Assembly (NCBI GenBank): GCA_015680905.1
Contig: CM027381.1
Span: forward strand, 65,709,501 to 65,773,500
Direction: 5' to 3'
From: Coptis chinensis
Taxonomy: Eukaryota > Streptophyta > Magnoliopsida > Ranunculales > Ranunculaceae
DNA: 64,000 nt
Position numbers and translations under genes: made by a program. Below are positions 57,829-64,000 of the stretch, one piece after another; the stretch's first letter is position 1; each line of letters opens with the position of its first letter. The notes under the pieces were generated by a model, which saw only the letters and a program-made list of their open reading frames with translations, made no database searches and had not been told where the DNA came from.

Positions 57829-58433
57829 TGGTAGGGGGGCGATATCCTATCATGCACGCGTGCAACATAAGCGAACTCAGGACATCGACCTCCACGACCG
57901 ACCTGTGAGCAGCTCCCTCGAGAACATATATGTGCGCAGCATAAGCTAACTCAGTACATCGACATCCAAGACCGATCTGTGAGTAGCTCCTTTCAGGTAG
58001 GTGGTACGAACATAGATGTCTCGGTACGAACACATGGCCAAAAACAGAACGCTTCGGATAAGGCCACCACTAGGGGTAATCATTACCAGGATCTTACTTG
58101 CACTTCCCACCACCGGGAAATAAGGGTGGCCGCACCAACTCCCAATCATCATATGACTTATAATATAACCAGCCCAACACTCCATCACGATCTCCACCCT
58201 ACACGTGTGAAAGAAACACACGTGTCCCTCAATTGACATATCATCAAGCCTATAAATACCACCTATTTGAACTACGTCGGGCCTGATTCCTCTCTCCCTG
58301 AAAAAGAGAAAATACCAAAGAAAGAGGATACGTAGGCAGCTCGCTCACAAGCGAACTCGGTCCACCCAGAAAATCTTAACCCTCTTCCCTCTCCTATCGC
58401 AAACACTAAGGAAAACCAAAACGCTCCTTTACA
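57829..58433 (+). repeat. 3' LTR
   Basis: Matches 53793-54402 with about a dozen differences including two short indels near the end (TCGCAAACACT against TCGCATGAAACACT). Confidence 0.85.
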
Positions 58434-59040
58434 GTACCCTCTTTTTTCAGTGTAGTCAATGATTATATGCAAAGGGTTAGAAACTAATATGATTGCGCAT
58501 TTTAGAGAAATACATGGCAAAGAAAAAATAAAAGAGATTCAAGTCCATAATTTACTATACATGCCCCCCAATACAGACTAACAAAAACAAAGCTGTTGAT
58601 TTATTTTTGCGTACACGTAACGATGTACTTTGTTAACATTGCAGTGGAGATGAAGATACAAAGATTCCACTCACTCAAACGAGGACCATAGCCAATATGA
58701 TTGCTCGAGATTTAAAGCTCTCCACATTTACAAAATACGGTCCGTGGTACAACAAAAAGCAAGTACGTACATAAAACCCTTTTGGGAGGGCTTGGAATAA
58801 ATTGTAACTCGAAATTTTCTGAGTGTAATTTCAATACTTCTAATTTCTAAATGCCATTTGCGAATGCAGATTGGAGGTTGGGCGCAATCATTCAGCGGAC
58901 TTAAAGATGGAAAGAACGTTACCTATCTAACATATGCGACAGTAAGGGGTGCAGCACATGAAGTACCATTTACAAGCCCATCTCAAGGGCTAACATTGTT
59001 TCAATCATTTCTCAACGGATATCCCTTGCCCAGCAAGTAG

Positions 59041-59393
59041 CCTCAAGCCATGAAATCGATCAAGTTGGAGCTATTGAATTGTAGTTTAACGCTTTCTCCA
59101 ACATGTATTCAGTGTATTGAACTCACAAATGAAGAAAAAATGAACTATTCAATGAAAACATAATTTGCTACATACCCACGTATTTTGTTCAAATGAATAA
59201 TGACTGGTGGTTGTCAAAGTCAGAACTTGCAACGGACTATCTAACAATTACCATGCTGCCTAGATTTATAATTAAGCCCTTTTGTTTCTCTAATGTAATG
59301 AATCTGCAGTAGGATTAAAAAACACATTGACCTTCCAGGATTATGGATAATGGCATTATTTTTCTCAAAATGTTTGTATGCTACTAAACTGAT
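59041..59393. other. SCPL-3 3' flank
   Basis: AT-rich, no gene. It ends at CTGAT, the bases next to the Copia LTR. Confidence 0.5.
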
Positions 59394-60277
59394 TGTTGGG
59401 GAAAACGATACCAATCGATCCCTACTAAGATAACTTGTACTTGGACAATCTACTACTCTAATCGAAAATCTAAACTTTAACTACAACCAACAACCAACCC
59501 AATTTCCTAAGCAATAAACAATTATCATAAACAAGTAATAATAAATTAAAAAACTTACTACAATGAAAACACAAGATTTAACATGGTTCGGCTAATTATG
59601 CCTACTTCCACGAGCAAATCATTTTATAAGTATGGGAAGGAAGATTATAATCACTTCTCTCAACTCTCTCCAAACTTACTAGATTACTCTTCTCTCCTTA
59701 GAAGTTTTTTCTCTTTGCAAGGGTTTTCTCTTAATTTTTTTTTAAAATATTTAGAGGGTTAAGGCAGACCCACACTGGTTACATTGAAGACCCTAACCCG
59801 AAATCTTACATTGCCCGAAGGCTCATCAACCCCAAAGGGAACCTAGCTCAAAGGCTCTCACCGTTGCGCCATTTTGAGTATACCCAACTGCCTCCACCTT
59901 GTCCATGAAGACTCTCAATTTTAGTTGCTCACAAAATTAGATTTCTATTCAAGAATTGGTTTTCCAAAACTCGAAACTCTTCTATTTATATTGGGGTGAA
60001 ATATCAGTGTAAAACACGATCTCGATATTCTAACAAAATATCAAAACCTGCTATATATAGGCATGAGTGTGGGCGCGCTCTGGGAAAGGCCAACTCGAGC
60101 GCGTGCACGCCCTATTCTATTTCCACTTTTTCCATTCTAGTAGACATGTTTTGTGAGAGGCTGAAAAAAACTATTTTCTTTTTTCGGCAAAAGGCTGGCT
60201 GGGTAGGCAAGGCAAGGCCAATGAAGCCAGCAAGCGATACTTGTTTATGTCACATGGTGAGGGACTCACACCCAACA
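59394..60277 (-). repeat. Copia 3' LTR
   Basis: Borders TG...CA. Contains ACATGGTTCGGCTAATTATG near 59583, a string widespread in plant Copia LTRs. Confidence 0.85.
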
Positions 60278-60473
60278 ATTTCCCCTCTCGAGCCATGAGG
60301 GGGGTACCACAAACATTCCCGAATCAACAGGAGGAGTGTGCTACCATTCCTGCGGTAGCACAACAAACATCAAACTTATCTTTCGGTAAAACTTTAGTAA
60401 TCATATCCGACCCATTCTTGTCGGTATGGATCTTCTCAATGCACAATTGCTTCTCTTCGAGAACTTCTCTAAT

Positions 60474-61843
60474 CTAATAATAATGCAGAACATGTATGTG
60501 CTTAGATCTAGAATGAAAACTCGAATTCTTGCTTATATGGATGGCGCTCTGACTGTCATACAAAACTACAAACTGATTCTGCTTTAGCCCTAGTTCATTT
60601 AAAAACCTCTTCATCCATAGCATTTTTTTGCAACACTCAGTGGCTGCAATATACTCAACTTCTGTAGTGGAGAGGAAAAAATATTTTTGCAACTTAGATT
60701 GCCAAGAAACTGCTCCCCCTACAAAAGTAAATAGATAACCGGAAGTGGACTTCATTGAGTCAACATCATTTGCCATGTCTGCATCTGTGTAACCTTCAAG
60801 TAAGGTCTTACTCCCACCAAAACATAAACACTCTTTGGAAGTGCCCTTGAGATATCTCAATATCCACTTAATACCTTCCCAATGCTCTTTACCCGGATTT
60901 GACAGAAATCGACTTACAACATCAATGACAAAAGAAATATCTAGTCTTGTACACACCATTGCATACATCAAGCTGTCCACTGCAGATGCATAAAGAATAT
61001 TTTCCATTTGACTCTTCTTATGCTCACCCTTTGGACACATATTTTTGGTCATGTGGAACTGGCCACCAAGCGGACAACTGACTAGCTTCGCTTGATCCAT
61101 GTTGAATCTCTTCAACACCTTCTCAATGTAGGTTTCTTGAGAAAACAACAACTTTCCACTCTTTTTGTCACGAGTGAACCACATACCAAGTATCTGCTTT
61201 GCTTGACCCAAATCCTTCATCTCAAAAGACTTACTCAAGTCTTTCTTCAGTTTGGATATCTTGTTGATGTTCTGGCCAACTATCAACAAATCATCCATAT
61301 ACAACAAGAGCACTATGAAATCCCCATCTGGAAATTTCTGACAAACACACAATGATCGGAAGCAGACTTCTTGTATCCATGCTTTACCATAAAGGACTCA
61401 AACTTCATGTACCACTGTCTCGGTGCTTGCTTCAACCCATACACACTCTTTCTTAGTTTGCATACCAGGTACTCCTTGCCTTTGACCTCAAACCCTTCTG
61501 GCTGGTCCATGTAGACATCTTCCTCAAGATCTCCATGAAGAAAAGCTGTCTTGACATCTAATTGCTCAACTTCTAGGTTCATACTTGCAGCCAAACCCAA
61601 TATCACCCTGATAGAAGTCTTCCTAACTATAGGAGAGAAAATTTCATCAAAGTCAATACCCTTCATTTGATCAAATCCATTCACAACAAGGCGAGATTTG
61701 TGCCTTGGATGTGGATTATTCTTTTCATGCTTGACTTTGAAGATCCACTTATTCTTGAGAACTTTTCTTCCTTTCGATTTCTCAACTAAGTTATAAGTGT
61801 GATTCTTATGCAAAGAACCCATCTCATCTTGCATGGCCTTCAA
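60474..61843 (-). pseudogene. Copia reverse transcriptase and RNase H
   Basis: The frame 61843-61313 holds the RT start (KNKWIFKVKHEKN, VEQLDVKTAFLHGDLEEDVY, YGLKQAPRQWY). After a frameshift near 61340 the frame 61352-60474 continues with LLLYMDDLLIVG (the YxDD catalytic motif), DLGQAKQILGM, then RNase H (GYTDADMAND, STTEVEYIAATECCKKMLWM). One frame change and a stop truncate it relative to the family. Confidence 0.9.
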
Positions 61844-62551
61844 CCACTTGTCTTTGTCTGTACCTTCAAGAGCCTATTGATAGTGCATAGGTTCTCCACC
61901 ATTAGATAGTAAATAATACGTATGTGGTGGATACTTGGTTGAAGCTTGTTTTTCTCTCACAGATCTCCTTACCTCATCTTCTTGTGGCTCAAGAGGATGA
62001 ACTTTTTTTTTTCAGGTGGTGGTTCATGCACTTTATCTATATCTTCTATCTCAATATGTTCTATCCTATCATGAGCAATAGGATCATCATCATGAGCTTT
62101 AAACCCATGGTTCTCTGCCAATGCCTTTTGCACGTTCCATAGTAGGAACTTTTGGTTCCAACTCAACAAGATCATCAATGAAAGATTTTAGCTTCTCACA
62201 ATTCTCAAAGTCTGCTATTATTTGGTCTTCCAAGAACACAACATCTCGACTTCGGATTACCTTCTTGTTGATCGGATCATAAAGTTTGTAGCCAAACTTT
62301 TCATCCTCATAACCAAGAAAAATGCACTGCTTAGCTTTGTCATCAAGCTTGGATCTCTCATCCTTGGGAGTATGACCAAATGCTCTGCATCCAAATACCC
62401 TAAAGTATCCATAATCAACATCTCAGTCTAACCATACTCTCTCTGGATAATCACTATTCAGAGGCTTTGAAGACGATAGGTTGATCACATGTACGGCTAT
62501 GCATATTGCTTCTACCCAGTAACTCCCTAGTAACTTAGAGTGAGATAACAT

Positions 62552-63010
62552 TCATCTTATCCTCTCTACAATGGTACGGTTCATCCTCTCAGCAATACCA
62601 TTGTGCTGTAGTGTCTTGGGAACTGTTTGCTCATGACGAATCTCATGACTCTTGTAATACTCTTCAAACGGCCCAATGTACTCTCCCCTATTATCAGAAT
62701 GAATACACTTCAAAGGCTTCCATGTCTTTCTTTTCACCATGCTATGGAAAGTCTTGAACACGCTAAGTACTTCATCCTTGGTCTTCAAACTATATGCCCA
62801 TATCTTTCTTGACGCATCATCAATAAAAGTCAAGAAGTACAAAGCTCCCCCATGGGACTTCATTTTTATAGGACCACATAAATCTGTGTGTACTAGCTCA
62901 AAGACATTCTCATTTCGGTGAGAGGGGAATCTTTGGAAAGGCACCTTGTGTTGCTTTTCGACCAAATAATGAGTACATTTATTTAAATGTGTATCTTTGG
63001 TGTTTGGCAA
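62552..63010 (-). pseudogene. Copia integrase core
   Basis: Contains HTDLCGPIK (first Asp), HSDNRGEY (second Asp) and the segment HNGIAERMNRT (Glu of the DDE triad). The frame ends at a stop near 62552; 61850-62550 is the degraded link to RT, with several stops. Confidence 0.88.
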
Positions 63011-63016
63011 GACCTT

Positions 63017-63860
63017 CTACTTGGCAAGAACTTCCATGCCTTTCTCTCCCATATAACACAGTCTCTTATGCCATAGTTTGGAGGAAGTTTCTTTTTGTGC
63101 CACATTTAACTCTGCTTTACACAAACTAGCTTGTGTCTTATAAAACGAGCAAGTTTTCTTCCTTTTGGTTACTACAATGGAACCTTTGCTCAGTTTCCAT
63201 ACCCCTTTACCAAACGAGTTTTGAAAGCCTTCACCATCTAACTTCTCAGCGGAAATTATGCTTAGACGAATGTCAGGGACATGTCTTACATCCTTGAGTG
63301 TCAAGGTGTAGCGACATTGGTTTCTACATGAACATCACCAATGCCTATAATCTTTGAGACTTCATTATTATCCATCTTCACCTCACCAAAATCATCCAAT
63401 TTGTACGTAGTGAAGAAACTCTTGTGGGGTTTGACGTGGTGGGAAGCACCTGTATCTACCACCCACTCTGTACCTTGATATGAAGTGCTTAAGCATAACT
63501 CATCACAATCTAACACAATTCCTACTCCACCTTTTGAAGCTATGATAATGGAGTCTCGACCGGTGGTGCTTTCTTTCAACTCTAACTTGTCTTCATGTAC
63601 GGTACTAGTCTTCTCATCCCTTTTCAATTCTATGCATTCATACTTGAAGTGGCCACGGATACCGTAATGATAGCACGCCAAGTCTTTCTTAGGAGGTCTA
63701 CTTACGCCCCTAAATTTTCTTTTGTAATCACCTCTAGAATGAGATGGCTCTCTACTTTTGCCTCTCTCTTGCTTTCTGTAACAAGAATCTCTGAGCGATA
63801 GGAGCTACTCTGTGCGTCATTTCTTGTCTTCTCGTAGAGGTCTTCTAATATCTAACACAA
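63017..63860 (-). pseudogene. Copia pre-integrase, protease and zinc-knuckle region
   Basis: 63304-63017 is the Gag-pre-integrase segment (LWHKRLCYMGEKGMEVL). 63681-63301 begins with a zinc knuckle in which the second Cys is Tyr (CYHYGIRGHFKYEC), then the aspartic protease motif VVDTGASHHV. Upstream, 63680-63860 is Arg/Ser-rich sequence in other frames, the end of gag. Confidence 0.85.
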
Positions 63861-64000
63861 ACTAAATATGGTGGTCTCTTGGGATACAACATGGATTATG
63901 TTATTGCCAATCCATTGTCTAATGCACCCAATTGCTTTTTCATCAAGCATCTTCTAATCGGCATCAGATATTGTATTCGGTTTTACTCATCCATTCTCAA

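Larger units (their letters stand above)
53793..58433 (+). mobile_element. 4.6-kb LTR retrotransposon with gag but no pol, inside an SCPL-3 intron
   Basis: LTRs at 53793-54402 and 57829-58433 (about 605 bp, ending CTTTACA) are about 98% identical by eye. GTACC occurs on both sides (53788-53792 and 58434-58438), a perfect 5-bp duplication; in SCPL-1 the intron has GTACCC at this place, the empty site. A run of Gs (ACCGGGGGGG) precedes the right LTR. The interior has a plus-strand Gag and two minus-strand frames. No protease, RT or integrase was seen, so it is non-autonomous. Confidence 0.9.
52014..59040 (+). pseudogene. Serine carboxypeptidase-like pseudogene SCPL-3, interrupted by an LTR element
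   Basis: Closest copy of SCPL-1. It begins with the same signal peptide ([17 protein letters not shown]). Exons near 52014-52160, 52227-52332, 52414-52510, 52602-52694, 52796-52881, 52995-53285, 53403-53540 and 53685-53776, then after a 4.6-kb insertion in the intron, 58646-58759 and 58870-59040. Lesions: two deletions in exon 1 remove the region after DQPSK and the segment through LWLNGG with its donor site, and exon 6 has a frame-changing alteration (CTAGGGGGAGAAG). GESYAG, GDEDTKIP and AAHEVPF are kept. The exon 1 loss predicts no active enzyme even if the inserted element were spliced out with the intron. Confidence 0.9.
59394..64000 (-). mobile_element. Copia LTR retrotransposon, decayed, running off the window
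   Basis: Minus orientation. 3' LTR at 59394-60277 (884 bp, TGTTGGG...CCAACA), preceded on the minus strand by the purine tract GAGAGGGGAAAT. Pol domains from the right edge towards the LTR are in Copia order: zinc knuckle, protease, pre-integrase, integrase, reverse transcriptase, RNase H. Several frameshifts and stops divide it into pieces. The 5' LTR and most of gag lie beyond 64000. No sign that it captured host sequence. Confidence 0.92.

Overview
This is plant nuclear DNA, most likely from a eudicot. It is AT-rich and gene-poor, its host genes have GT-AG introns, and it is packed with LINEs, LTR retrotransposons, MULE, CACTA and hAT-like elements. No bacterial-style operons, CRISPR arrays or intact tRNA/rRNA genes were seen. 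I could not identify the species.

Layout. 1-9.6 kb is mostly decayed repeat, with a palindrome-rich tandem array (3.5-4.0 kb), a broken plant-mobile-domain (PMD) gene on the minus strand (5.0-7.2 kb) and a stray short-chain dehydrogenase exon (9.28 kb). 10.65-17.80 kb is a five-exon plant cysteine oxidase (PCO) gene, complete except for a 2-nt surplus in a T run of exon 1. 19.58-22.10 kb is an intact ten-exon serine carboxypeptidase-like gene (SCPL-1, 475 aa, SCPL45-like). Two further tandem SCPL copies lie at 42.37-45.73 kb and 52.01-59.04 kb, and both are pseudogenes.

23.2-42.2 kb, between SCPL-1 and SCPL-2, is the most remarkable part: a Russian-doll stack. A LINE is split by a 17.85-kb element with long terminal inverted repeats and a 9-bp target duplication (MULE type), which carries pieces of FAB1 and CtpA genes. 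That element is split by an LTR retrotransposon (329-bp LTRs differing at about 4 sites) with no gag-pol. In its place are pieces of COBRA, PPR and EngA/Der GTPase genes and GC-rich tandem arrays. The COBRA piece is split by a 9.4-kb CACTA transposon (TSD AAT), which itself carries TIM44 exons and exons of at least one unidentified gene.

46.5-51.7 kb, upstream of SCPL-3, holds a second stack: LINE-A (minus) contains LINE-B (plus), which contains a deleted Ty3/Gypsy element and a hAT-like TIR element, each with recognisable target duplications. SCPL-3 is further interrupted, in the intron after exon 8, by a 4.6-kb LTR element that has a gag and antisense ORFs but no pol. 59.4-64 kb is a decayed Copia element on the minus strand that runs off the window.

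Only PCO (if the frameshift is a sequence error) and SCPL-1 look like working host genes. PCO would act in oxygen sensing through the N-degron pathway. SCPL-1 is a secreted or vacuolar serine peptidase. The rest records tandem duplication of SCPL followed by insertion and decay. All family calls are by eye from motifs; no database search was run.
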